A program made the position numbers and the translations under genes. The notes under the pieces are model-generated. The model saw nothing but the letters and a program-made list of their open reading frames with translations, was not told the DNA's origin and made no database searches. From Bactrocera neohumeralis (taxonomy: Eukaryota > Arthropoda > Insecta > Diptera > Tephritidae): a stretch of DNA of 64,000 nucleotides. Of the stretch, positions 9,658 through 22,070 are shown one piece after another (within the stretch, counting starts at the first letter, position 1; every line of letters starts with the position of its first letter). The stretch is from positions 2,294,001 through 2,358,000 of the forward strand of contig NC_065922.1 of assembly GCF_024586455.1 (NCBI RefSeq), given 5' to 3'.

Positions 9658-12600
9658 TAACTATGTTTATACTGGTGATATGATATACTGGAGCCTTGAA
9701 TGATGCTAACACACCCACTTTTAGATTCACAAATGAGTCAGTATAGAGCTGGCTAGTGACTGGCTGTATACCAAAAGCTGGTTATGGGTGCTCTCAAATT
9801 GCAGGCAAATAAAATTGCGGAGAAGCAATGCGGCTGACTGTAGGTAACCACTCGACTATCTCTTTTCACTCATACAATTTTTATTTTTTTTAATTATGTT
9901 CCTTGTGCATAATCACATCGGTTACATGAATGTGTTTGTTTAATTGTGGACGCAAAAAATAAACTTCCTAATATGAAAATGAAAATGCGCCTGAATATAA
10001 ATGGATATAATAAAACTAATACTTTCATTCAAAATTAATATTTGAGATACAGGTTTCAAGCGTTTCTTCTCCATTTTTCTTGAGCTGATAGCAATATTAT
10101 TGACCCCTAAGTCTTGCTTTGATTTTATGTCCTTCAGGAATTTATGCCTCATTTTAATCTTACCTGGAATTCCATTTTCCGTTTTTTATGAATGAAAGTA
10201 AACTTTTATTCATTACACTTTTATTATTATTAAGTCTTGAGTTAGACATTGGTTTAAAGTATGAATATTACAATTAATTTTATTTCTTTTGCAGTTTCCT
10301 CATAAGCAGGTGCTAGAACGGCTTTTTCGCCAATAACAAAATCGGATGCAGGTTTTCACTAGAAAGGAATCGGAATCAGTAAAAGTGCTGATTTATTAAA
10401 TGAGCCGAATCTAAGTGCAAAATCTTTATTTAAGATACCGGAATGAACTTACTCATCCCCACAGTTCATATATTTACTCACCTCAATTAAACAGAGGCCA
10501 GATGACTAAACTCAAATTTCTCCCGATGCTATTTTGTTCCAAGATGTCAATGGATTGCTTTCTTTATCATGCGACACCTAAGCCTTTAAATTTGAGCTTT
10601 TGAGGTCTCGTGGTTACCTCCAACAATGGAAGTTCATAGCCAAATTAAAAGATTACCCTGATGTCCGTAATGTCAGGCGTAAAGCTTGCTCGTCTGTCTG
10701 CAAAATAAGAATTTAAGCGACTTTAAAAAGTATGAAATCATACATATTTGCCTAGTTGTGCTTTGTCTGTGAAAAGTAGTACAGATTAAGTTTGGATAAT
10801 TTATTTTAGCAACCATATTAGCTCTAATTTATAATTTCTGTATTTATTTACTTTATTTTGTTATTGTTTTTAGAATATATATTCCGTGTTTTGGCCGGCG
10901 GTGGGCATGAGCGCATAGGCAACATTTGCGTGCAATCACAGGACTGTGTGCTGTTGTGGTGGTTAACGTTGGTCATACCGTTGCTGGGTTCTCTATTTAA
11001 ATATTTTAGTGGCAAATATTTACATTTACATTTGCTTGAGTTTTTTGCTAGTCTGATTCGCTGATTTTAGTTGCAAACATTGTGTCTTTTTTACTTTCCG
11101 AAAGAGGAGATAATAAATATTTAAACGAACTTTCGTGTTGCATAAATTCTGCAAATTACTGATTTTTTATAAAAACAAACGAAATGGGCTTAGAAAGAAA
11201 ATATCAACAGCAACACAAAGCACAGCGATATGCATCTAAAATATAAGCAATGTCTGTCAGTGTATATGTGTGAGAATGTGTAGTTGAAGCGATGCATTAA
11301 CGCGCGGTATGCGTGTGTGTGTACTATGAGCAAGCAAAATGCGAGTATTTGCAGTAAATTTTGGGTAACGTTCAGACTGTTAATACAATTATCAGGGATT
11401 AGTATTCGCCCTCGTTTCCTCTTTTGCTCTGGCTTCATTTCGGAATACAAAAAGACCCGCTTCCAGTGAACTACTTTATTGCCCTTTGTTGTTGTTACTT
11501 TTCTTTGGTTTAAGGTTACTGCGTCCAAGCAGCGTGAGTGTCTTTACATATTTGCTGCTGATTTATTTCAAAGCTCGTCTACTGCCACCTAAATATCGAA
11601 ACATTTCGTAGTTTTACCACTTGGCGGTACCATCACTGTTTGTTATGCTCTAGAAGTTTTATTGTTGTAAGCGCTGTAACGTTGACTTTGATCAGAAGTG
11701 ATTGCATTTTGTGGCGTTCTCATTTTTTGTTTTTGACGTGCGTCATTCTGCCATTCACTACTTTTCAGAGCATTCATCTCTTTCGACACTATTCGCTTTG
11801 CCTTTCATTCAAGTTTTAGTTCAACATCTGAGGCTCTTAATTTGGGTTTAATGTTACATTTATCATAATTTGGTGACAACAATCCTCGTTGCCTCTTCAG
11901 GTTCCGATTCTCCATTATTTCGTGGGATTTTCACGTCACGTAAAGTACAACAGCAGAGCTTCAAATTGTTTTCAAATAAATTATATTTTTTTCAAAATTC
12001 ATACCTATCCAGCTGCAACGGCTGTGACCTGTTTAGAAATATTCGTGCTGCCTTTGAGCAAATGAGAAATTGATATGTGGCACTTTCACTTAGAAAAAAA
12101 TCTATTTGCGGTGGTCGTGTAATACACGTGGAATCGCTGAGTTCACATCTCTAAATTTCACTTCCTTTGCATAAATCGCTTCTGGTCGCTGTAGAATTGC
12201 TCATTTTCAATGTAACTCTTCGTCTCATTCTTCCTGAAGTAAAGTGAAATTGGCTTAGTGAAAAGGTATTTATGTAGTGCTTATAAGCTTCCAGGCCAGT
12301 TTGCTTTATAAAGTAAATGCTTCTCGCCGCATTGATAACGCCTGATTACATCTTGAAATTTGTAGTAAACCGCAAGAAAAGGTACATGGCTACCATCCGA
12401 ATAAGCCGAGAAATCTTCAATCGAGTTCTAAAATCCGAGGTGAGTTGTGAGAGGAAAAGTTGTAAATCTTCTGAAAGTTCTTGGCCTTTATTTCAATTTG
12501 TTTTGTAAACTGCTTGACTTGAATTTACGTTGGGAGCAGGTGGTTACCGTAACTACCCTGCAATAGTTACATAACTCTTCAACTAAAAAAATAATTTGCA

Positions 12601-13160
12601 AAGGCATACAGCATTAAAGTGCAAAATTAATGCAGCGCTTCGAATATAAAAAGTTTAACCTAATCATTGGCACTTAAATATATATGTATAAATAAGTATA
12701 CGGGTTTCGGTGTACAAGTCATTGTAAAATAATTTAAATGAGATTTTGCTTAGAAGTTTGTTCTTCTCACGTGAGCGAGGAGGTAAGGAGAATTTTTTGA
12801 ATTCATTTGATATTTCTTATGTAGATAGTAGAAGATGTATTTTATCTATAACTGCAGTTGGTGAGGCTTTTTGAATGAATTGAAGTTTAAAAATGACTTT
12901 TGGTAGCAAATCGACACCTGGTCACAAATGAATATTGGTGGAGTTGCGGTATTTTCAAATCACATAAGCGGGAAACTGAGATTTCGAAATTATAAGTACG
13001 AGTATACAGAAATATTTTGGAAATTAATAAGAAGGAGATTATTGAGTAATTACATTTTTTATTTTAACAACGCTTGCTTACTAATTACTTATAAAATGAC
13101 TAAGTATTATTTCCTATTAAAATATAAGCTTACATTCAATTCATTATATATGAACACTTA
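9658..13160. other. gene-free AT-rich sequence
   Basis: No reading frame carries a recognisable domain. A short open stretch ending in a good splice-donor sequence (12386-12445) is discussed as a weak exon candidate. Frames near 10858-11064 and the complement of 11190-11528 look like chance. Confidence 0.5.
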
Positions 13161-13325
13161 AGGGTTTCACATAGTCTCATAAAGTTATAAGTTTTAACGA
13201 TCCGAAAACATAACATTGAAAATTGTAAATGTGAAAACTCATTTTTGTATGTAATCCAACAAATTAATTAACCAAGTATAGAAATTTATAATGTTACGAT
13301 TTTACGATGCTTTATGCCCGCTCAA
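13161..13325 (+). repeat. dispersed ~160-bp repeat, copy A
   Basis: About 165 bases match 42030-42200 with scattered differences. Shared blocks include TCTCATAAAGTTATAAGTT, CGAAAACATA and AACTCATTTTTGTATG. No terminal inverted repeats or coding capacity were seen. The two copies are about 29 kb apart in the same orientation, so this is an interspersed repeat of unknown class. Confidence 0.65.
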
Positions 13326-13971
13326 CATTCTAAGTGAAATTTTTCCAAGAATAACTCATAGTGTTATATTGATTGGCAATTAATTACTTATATTACTAAA
13401 AAATAATTTGTGCACTTAACTTGATTTTATTTCATTCGTAAATGTTCGAAAATAAATTAAATAAAAAACAACTATGGGAACTGTAAGGGGAAGAGAAATC
13501 GTGTAAATTAAAACGAAAAATTAAAATATTTTTTTTTAAATTGTGGAAAATACGTCCGCCAACCTAAACCACACAACGATAGCACAATTAGTCAGTAAAT
13601 TAGAAACGACGAAATATCGAAAGCTGAAGAGCACAAAATCACACATACTCGCTCTTACACATTCATATGAAGCACACAACATGTGTCACAACAACAATAT
13701 ATTGTTAGCGTCAACAAATTTGACAGTTGCAACATTTTCCTAAATTGCCGCTTGTTGGCGTTCTCTAAATAAATAGAAACCAATGACGACAACATACTCG
13801 TTTGCTTTGGTGTTTGATTATTATTAATTAAAATTAATCTGAATTCATAATTACGTAATTAATTGTTTACAGATTTCACAAACATTTAACGTCACTTAAT
13901 AATTTGTCGATTTAGCATTTTATCGTTGACGTGTTAAGTAGACAATGATTTAGCTAAATAATTTTTTATTG

Positions 13972-14000
13972 CATTCAAGTGTAAAGACGTATTCGAGTAC
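13972..14000 (+). repeat. 29-bp exact direct repeat, first copy
   Basis: It begins CATTCAAGTGTAAAGACGTA and ends TTCGAGTAC. It is identical to 14184-14212, with 183 bases between. The bases after each copy also include a TTCAACTA-like word. Confidence 0.75.
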
Positions 14001-14183
14001 ACATTGGTGGTACTCCTTTATTCAACTATCCACTGGAATATGCAAAGTGTGTCTTTGGCTCGACAGAAACAAAGGCAAATCACAAAAGGCAGCTCTTTAA
14101 GCGCAAAAATATAAAACTATGCTGCAAGAAAGCTATAATCGCGTAAGCGGTGTCTACGCCAATTAAGATGCTGAAAGAAACCC

Positions 14184-14212
14184 CATTCAAGTGTAAAGAC
14201 GTATTCGAGTAC
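14184..14212 (+). repeat. 29-bp exact direct repeat, second copy
   Basis: Identical over 29 bases to 13972-14000. The flanks diverge immediately on the left (CCC against TTG). Confidence 0.75.
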
Positions 14213-14573
14213 CCAAATTCAACTACCCAAAATGACACAAATGCAATGTGTGAAAATATTTAACACTGGGAAATGAAGGAAAGGAATGTTCAAAATAAAC
14301 AATAGGAATATTTAAAAGTGACAGCCGGTATATTTTTTCAAAGTTTTACATAATTTTTTTTTTTTAAGAAAGAGAAGAGAGATGTGTGCTCTTTTACAGA
14401 TAAGCTACTACAGCTACGAACATGCCACATTCAGAATAATATAAGGCACAGCTGAATACTGAATCTTACAAGCTCTTATTTTAGTAAAATATGTCAGAGT
14501 TTGGCACAAAAATCGAAACGCTCTGGTATTAATGAGGGATATGTCAAAAACATACATTTGTATTTTCACCTAA

Positions 14574-15286
14574 GGTAGTAGTCTGGTAACGTACGCCTAT
14601 TTTCATGACTTCGTTAGAGCGTGTTTTTTTATAGGAAACTAAAAATGAATTGTCTTGAATATTTACAGTGTTTTTATTTACATACTGAAAAAATAAACAA
14701 AAGTTTATTTGAAAAAATGTAATACATTATTACTATTATTATTGTCACTCGAAGTTGGAACCTCAAAAAAAATGCACGTGGGTGGCCCGGGTGATTTTGG
14801 CTCTTGACGTTATCTGAAATCAAATATTCTTGATTATTCTTAATTTATAGACATGTCATTCTGGTCGGAACTGCTGAAATTAAATTTCAATGGTAAATAA
14901 CAAAATGGTGGACTTTGAAAAAAGAGTCTTTTATTTTAGCAAAGAAAGGGTTGTAAAATAAAAAGTTAGGGGTGAAAAAAACTTCATTAGTACCGACGAG
15001 AACCATAAGTGTAGAACAGCCTGTTAAAATTTGAAAGAAATCGGTTGAGTAGAAAAAAAGTTAGGACCCGGGCCGACCAGAAAAACAATGTTTTGAGAAA
15101 AACGCGTTTAAAGTTCAACAACTCCGAGAGAGAGAACTCCGAGATGCTCTAGGAAACTCATTATAACTCCCGAAATATTTCTAATTTTTGTCGAAAATTT
15201 TCACAATGTATTCTCAAGACATTGTACTTTCAAATTAAGCCAAAAAAAATTTTGATTTTTTGAACCCAAGTTACCAGACTACTACC
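14574..15286. mobile_element. TTAA-flanked TIR element (MITE-like), copy A
   Basis: The left end GGTAGTAGTCTGGTAAC (14574-14590) is the exact inverted repeat of GTTACCAGACTACTACC at 15270-15286. The right flank is TTAA and the left flank CTAA, consistent with a decayed TTAA target duplication. The 713 bp match 45603-46247 throughout, except for about 63 extra bases after AATGCACGT (about 14779-14842). No transposase-like frame is present, so it would depend on an unseen partner. TTAA duplication is typical of piggyBac-type elements, but these termini do not begin with the usual CC(C/T) of piggyBac, so the superfamily is open. Confidence 0.78.
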
Positions 15287-15290
15287 TTAA

Positions 15291-18200
15291 GTATATCCAT
15301 AAGCAGTTAAAAAACCTTGGCATGAGAACATCTAATATACATTTACTCCATGAACCACACACGTAGGAAGAAAATAATTTATTTTCAATGTGTGTATGAA
15401 ATCTTGTTTGTCTGCACTGATGTTATTGTGGTGACGTAAACATGTGACATTGAATCAAGTTGGCTGCCGTTGATAGCTGTTGACAGATTATGTGCCAAAC
15501 TCAGAATAATTATGTCACATCGTTGCTTTACAGTTATTATGATGTATTGCCAGTTTATCTGAGTGATTTGTTTAAACACGTAAGGACTGTAAAACATCAT
15601 CATAACCATCGATATTGTTCACAATCTAAATCTAAATTAATCTAAAATCTATTCAAATTTCACGTCGTTGCCGTATAATACAAGTACTTCAACAATTTGT
15701 CTTCACCGAGTCAACAATCTTCGTTTTATCACATTACTATAATACACTTGTTTGTAGTTCAATTAGTAAATAGACAAAAAAAAAAATAAATATGTTTGTG
15801 TATACTAGTGGAATCTTTCATTTTTCAAATGAACTTCTCACGTTCTTCGAAGATTCAGAAGTCTTCCTTACACGTTGTAACAAATATGAGCTGAAGCTGG
15901 TTCTGAAAAGGTCACCAGAAGGCCACACACTCACCAAATATGTAATTAAACACTATACAAAATACTAAATACACCAATATATAGTCAGTTTAATTACCAA
16001 TTACATGGTTGGACTTTGGCACAGTTGTAGAAAGGTCAGACAAAAATATATTGTAACCGAATGTTTCTCATACGTCATGTTGGACGCCCTTATGAAGCAC
16101 GTACAAAATTGATACATTATCGCCATACTGTGTGAAGTGGAAAATAAGAACACTGTTGATTACGTAAGTCATAAAGTATAGCAAAACTACGTGACGCCTC
16201 CTCTGCGAACAATACAAATAATGAAACTGTTTTGATTGGTTTTCGGATTGGAAAAAGTCGTAAGTCGAATGTTATTTCCTTACACCATCTGCAATTTCTG
16301 CTTTCAATTCTGAAGACCATTAATTTTTAGGTACTACAAGTTAATTCATCGGAGTGTTAAGTGAAATTTAATGAAATGAAATTTAATGTATTTGCTGGTA
16401 ATTTTGAAAAATGAACGAGTTCGAAGAACTTATTTGGCCCCAAAAATAAATTAAAATTTTTTTTTTGTTGTTCACGTAGATAGACATCGCTCTTACTTCC
16501 CTATATAATAGACTATATAATGCTATTTTGCTAAATGTAAAAGGCTACTTTTGTTAAAATTCGTGGCATATTTGCTTGTGGAATGAGACATATGTTAAAT
16601 ACTTAGTGAGTTTTAAAGAAGGGTAAGAAGCCCCCTTTGTCCTTCCAACGTTATAGCGGCATGAAAATAGATAGTATCAATTAATATTTGCCCTAATCAG
16701 CGAATATAAGTAATAATAACCTGCGAGGTGTAGACTTGACTTTATCAGTACCCATAATAGTGACTTTAAAATATATTATAAATAATAAACTCAGCGCCAA
16801 AGGATTACCTTATATAAACTATGGCGCTGAGTTCCTTTAACTTTGACGATGAAATAAAACATATTGGACACTTTAGTATAAAAATTGTTATTTTGGTGAA
16901 AAAAATGTACTCGAAATTGAAATTCCTGTGTGAAGAATGGAAAAAAGATACCTGCAAGTCCAAAAAGTTTTTCACAGATTTGCGATATCAATTTAGGCTT
17001 CATTGCTAAATAATAGTCGTAACAAGACAAATAAAGTAAGAAGAAGTAAGTGAAAATTGAAAAGATATGCCCCTAAAATAATTAGAGTTCGGGAAAACAG
17101 ACGTGTGTCGCCCTACATCTGACATAGGCTCGATGTTTCGTTGGAAATTCTGAATTTCGAAATTAAGGGGAACATATATTAAATTAAATGGTCGAAAAGA
17201 AAAGTTGAATATATTATGTATATATCTACTTTATATATTCTGTTATGTGTTGCCAGGTGCAAACTGACATCCATTTTTATGCATAACATCGCTCAGAACG
17301 TTTTGTCATTTAATCGTGAATTGTTTTATTTACAGGGAATTAAAAAATTCATCTCGAAAAAATGGTCGAAATTTTCGGCATCATTTTCCACAACTTTCGA
17401 CGTGGATTATCATGCATGATGAACTAAAATCTTTGCATGCGAAGCACCGTCCTATAGTTAAATGACAACGAATGTGGCCGAATCGTCCAAAAACAGCCGT
17501 CAACGGAATAACAAAAAAAAAACCATTTTCGTTGATAAATATGCCTATTGACATTATTAGGCCAGAAATATATATGTATAGCAACCTACGTATAGGGGCT
17601 TATTGTTGATGATTAGGAAAGCAATTCCATGTGGTTCGCAGCGACAGTGCATTGACTTCTACACTACGAGTATAGTGTCGTCGCTCCACTCAAGTGATAA
17701 TTAAATTACTAACGACAAAGTAGTAGTGTAAGAGTTTATTAGTAAAACTACAAAGGCATATAGAAACAAAAGCGCACAAATGACCCAGAAGGCTCGATTC
17801 AGTGTAAGATAAAGGCGCCAAACGTTCAAAAACAATAGGCGCAGCTGCATCTTTGGTCTAATGGAGGCATTAAGATTCACTGCTGCGACTGTTCCGTACC
17901 TTGATGATTGTTCGCTTTGCTCAGTTTTTTAGGTTTTATGTTTTATTCCGGAATCTTTGCTTATCATTGCACTGTGTTGGTGAAATTACTATAAGCAGTT
18001 TCCCCTTTCCGTTTCATTTCCGTTACAGTGCTCATGGAGGTTCGCATTTTCAAATGCCTCACTTTAGTTAATTTTAAAAAATTCTTCAATGTTCTTTTAA
18101 TTAGCGATTTTATTAGGGAGTAGTTATGGTAAATCTGTGTAAAAGAAATATACACTGAATGAGCGTTGTTGTAGTCGTGATTACCAACTAGGTTATTTGC

Positions 18201-21200
18201 GTTTCCAAGGTAATTGCGGATAAAGCTCCACAGATCACAGAAAGGCTTTGGCAACGTTCATGGCCGAAACTAAAAGAAGGAAAGAAGTGAGAATATTTGA
18301 AGGACTCGAGTTTAGTTCATCTACTTTTCGTAAAGTGATACTTGTTCGTTTTTGCTGATGAAATAAATTCACAAAATGCGTTTTTTCATTCTAATATGCA
18401 TTTTACCACTATCTCCGAAAGCTATAATGCTCTCTTTGGTTTATTTAAATGTAGCAAATACCAATACCAATGTGCTTAATATGTTTATACAAAACACTTA
18501 ATACTGAAGTTCGCATTCTTAAGCTTTTTACATAACGCAAAAGTATAATTATATGTTCGGATGACGCTTATATGAAATAATTGTTTATATTTTTAGTCTA
18601 ATTGAAGGCTAAATAATTCCTAATAATACCCGCTTGATTGCCTTTGTTTATTCGTGCACTGATTTCAGTATAGCATACTGGAGGACGTATTAAAAGGTAA
18701 TTTGCATATTAGACTTCTGATTAATGTATGAGAGCATGTGATATGGGTAACACCTACTTACTTCCAAAAAAGAAGAGTGAAAGACAAACAGTACTCATCA
18801 CATCGACGACTTTCATTAGCGTCAGCCCAAAGTTCATTTACAGTGGTTCGGATTCGTTTGCTACGGGTCGTTCCAGACTGTTGCAGTTGTCGAGCAGGGC
18901 GTGAAGAAGGCGTTTATCATGTGGGCCAGCTGCGCAAACTGCAAATAGAGGAAAAAAATAGAATTAAAACTAAAATAAAGTGTTATAAAAATGCACGAAA
19001 AAAGATTAAATAAAATCAGTTCTTTGTATTTGGTATAGTAGAAGTTTGAAACCAGCAAAAACACAATATAAAAATGTTAAAAGTTGTACTCCGTTTTACG
19101 GAAGTGACTGTTGGGTTTTGGTTTTGTTAAGTGTTTGATTTGAGCGCCGCCCGCATTTATTATTTGTGGTGTCTCATGCCGTGGGGAAGAAGTTAAACAT
19201 GCGTACATTTGCAACAGCATTGTACATGTTGTGGGTAAAATAAATCGGAAGCGCCACTCCAACTTCTCGGTCGCCACTCTGGCTATACATCATTTAGGTA
19301 ATTTAAAACGGGAAACCATCAGAAGAAGTGGTTGAGACAAATGGAAGGCTGAGGATGAAAGGAAAAATGACGGCAAAACGAAAGGTGGAATCATCAAAAT
19401 GTGATGAGCTATTTACAGTGCGATGGGCGAAATCTCGGTTATTCCTGAGCGTATCACACTGAGCCAAGAAGCAGTGTGAATGAGGAGAGATTAGGGGCTG
19501 TGTTGACATAACGCACATTTCTTGTGATTTAACTTTCCTTATTGAGATGTCTTATTTGCTTCAGTCGGTGTTTTTGTGGCGGTATTCTTTTGTCAGCGAT
19601 TTGTTGCACATTTGGAGCGTTTCATGCGCTACATAGCGACAGCGCTTCGCGTTGTGATTGTACAAGGCTTGCGTTGTCATTGCTATTCCTGTAGTAAAAC
19701 GGTAATAAAACGGGTATTTTGTACGCATTGTTGGTAGATTATGTTTATGATTGCTTCTATCACTTTGCTTGCTTTTTTGCTTTCTGTTGTCAACTTCTCT
19801 AACCAATTTCTCATATCCCTTGCTTCGTTGTAAAAATACGGGAGTATGTGGCACTCGGGACGTCACCTGCACCGTTGCCCGCTGTTATTGTGTTTCAAAA
19901 TTGAATTTGTCCTCCCCAACTACACCGTCATTGGACTTACTTTGACAATGAGGTTAGCACGATAACGGTGCTATTGAAACGGAAAATAACTAACAACACA
20001 TTATTTGCAGCAGAATTTCTATTTGCTCACCTGTTCGCTACTTTACGGGACAACAAAGGACTGCAATGTGATGGCAGGAGGATATCGATTTTGAAATTTG
20101 ATTAGCTCATAAAAGTTGTCGCAGAAGATCATGTGTGTGTGAGGATGTCAGCAGTTGACATTAGCGATTTAGGGCATTGTTCCCTTTATTGCTTTTTAAA
20201 GTGAATGTGGGGAAAATAGGGGCTTTACAATTAGGCTAGTCTAGACAGCGATATTTTTCTTCTGAAAATTTATTTCATTCCAAGGAGAATGCATGAGAAA
20301 ATCGTGTCAGTACCTAAAATTTTCGGGTGGAAAGATTAAATAAATATAGTGAAAAACAATCTACATTGGACGGTTAGTTCGAGAAGGTCGTAGTTTGGTG
20401 AGAATATCGCAGAGCTTACATTCAGTGTAAACTATGATATTCCGACTGAAATGTTTGAACATTCTGCTATGTGGAAGAGAGATACTCGTTTAAGGTTTCC
20501 CTATAAATGATCGATTAAGCTCATTTGAGACCAGCTCAGTTATGAATGAATGCAAAGCTTTTACTGTAGCAAATTAGCAGCTGTTAATTGTACCGCATTT
20601 GTAAAGCACCAAAGGAGATGGATGAGCTCACTTCAGTATAATCACATTAATGGTGTTCACACGCTGCAGATACCGTTAAATATGGGCTGCCTACTCACAT
20701 TGTAAAAATGGGAGGAAATTAGTAGAGCAAACTCCAAATCGCCTAATTAAATCCAACATTGTTGTTGTTAGGGTCAAATGTCTGACAGCCGCGTCCGCGA
20801 AAATCGTTAATTTTTCCCGAACAAATTGGCTTAATGAGATAAAGCATGCTGTAAGTTAGCTTAATGGAGGCAGATATCTTTTAACTTTATGTCGAAATAC
20901 CAGCAGAAAAGTGATGTCGAATTAAGTGGAAAATGTTCAAATTTATTTGAAACAATTGGCATTATCTATATTAGAATCCATTTCTTCCATTGATCCACAT
21001 TCTTAAGTGGAAGAAATGAAAGCTAAGCAGCCATTTGGTGGTCTATGAAATTGGGGTGCGATTAAGGCCATGCGGGATAAGATAATAATGGTCTTATCCA
21101 AATGAGAGATAAACAATATGGTCTAATTTCCATTTACACATGTAGATATAAACCATCTAAATTTGATCAAACCATAAGGCAATTTTTTTTGCAAATGATT

Positions 21201-21660
21201 GAAACATAATGGCATTGTTTTCTTTTGGAAATAAATGGAAATAAAGCTATTAAAGCTTCATTGCACTTTGAAAATGGTTTTCTAGAAAAACTAAGAAAAC
21301 TTTTCACATTTGTTTGCACACACAGAACCGCCAAACAATCCTGATATATGTAATTCTAATTTTTCTTTTCAATATATCGAATAAATTTGCAGTAATTTAC
21401 ACATAAAAAGACAACAAAAAAATTTGCTTTAAAGGAAAAAAAAAAAGTTATATTAAAACAAAAAATTGATTGAGCATCTATAATAAGCTCTGAAATTGGA
21501 CATTTTTCTAAAGTGGACGAATCATTTCTATTTTTCATATGATTATAACCTCTTGCGGTGGTAAGTTTGCTTTTCGATAAATTTGCAACACACAGTCAAT
21601 TCGTTCATTGATGCATTTACTTTAAAAGTGGTAAATGTTGACAAATAAATTTGCTTCGTC
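15291..21660. other. gene-free AT-rich sequence
   Basis: No domain-bearing frames. Both strands have scattered frames of 60-100 codons without motifs (for example 18738-19013, and the complement of 17964-18254). One 12-bp-arm hairpin lies at 16788-16833. Confidence 0.5.
16788..16833. repeat. inverted repeat, 12-bp perfect arms
   Basis: AACTCAGCGCCA (16788-16799) and TGGCGCTGAGTT (16822-16833) are exact reverse complements around 22 bases. The GC-rich arm stands out in an AT-rich setting. Function is unknown. Confidence 0.5.
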
Positions 21661-22070
21661 CACACAAATAACGTCTTTAAATACAGGTATTTAACTTCTG
21701 CTTCGTTGAATCACACACCCTTTCCCAACTCTGTTTTGTGCTGCTTTGTTGATTTTTCTGTCCTGGGCGGACCTCAATGGCTGTCATTAGTCTCTGAAGC
21801 TTTGCGTTTAGTGACTTAAATTTTAGATTTTCATCGACAATTGCTTGGCGTTTGGATAACGAAACAGTTGAAGATATTTACTTTAGTGAAATACCTGAAT
21901 AAATGGTATTTGAGCACACAAATAACGTCTTTAAATGCCGCGATATAAACTTCTGGGGCGTTGCACACACCCTTTTAATGAAACGAGTGCCTTTGTGCTT
22001 CTCCTGGACTTTTGTGTCTCTGAAGCTTTTTCGCTTTTCAGTAACTTGGAATTTTATATTTTTTTAATGA
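21661..22070 (+). repeat. diverged local tandem duplication
   Basis: 21661-21835 and 21915-22070 share a 22-base identical start (CACACAAATAACGTCTTTAA...), then in the same order AACTTCTG, CACACACCCTTT, TTTGTGCT, TCTCTGAAGCTTT and a TTTTAGATTTT-like tail, with indels between. This is an old duplication of a ~170-bp unit. It has no coding signature. Confidence 0.65.

Larger units (their letters stand above)
13326..14569. other. unannotated sequence containing a 29-bp direct repeat
   Basis: AT-rich, with no supported gene. It holds the exact direct repeat at 13972-14000 and 14184-14212. Confidence 0.5.

Noticed and set aside
10858..11064. Candidate exon after a TTTTTAG acceptor-like site
   Set aside because: The frame shows no known motif and no matching donor; acceptor-like words are common in T-rich DNA.
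13972..14212. CRISPR-like repeat-spacer
   Set aside because: Only two repeat copies with a 183-base spacer, in a eukaryotic context.
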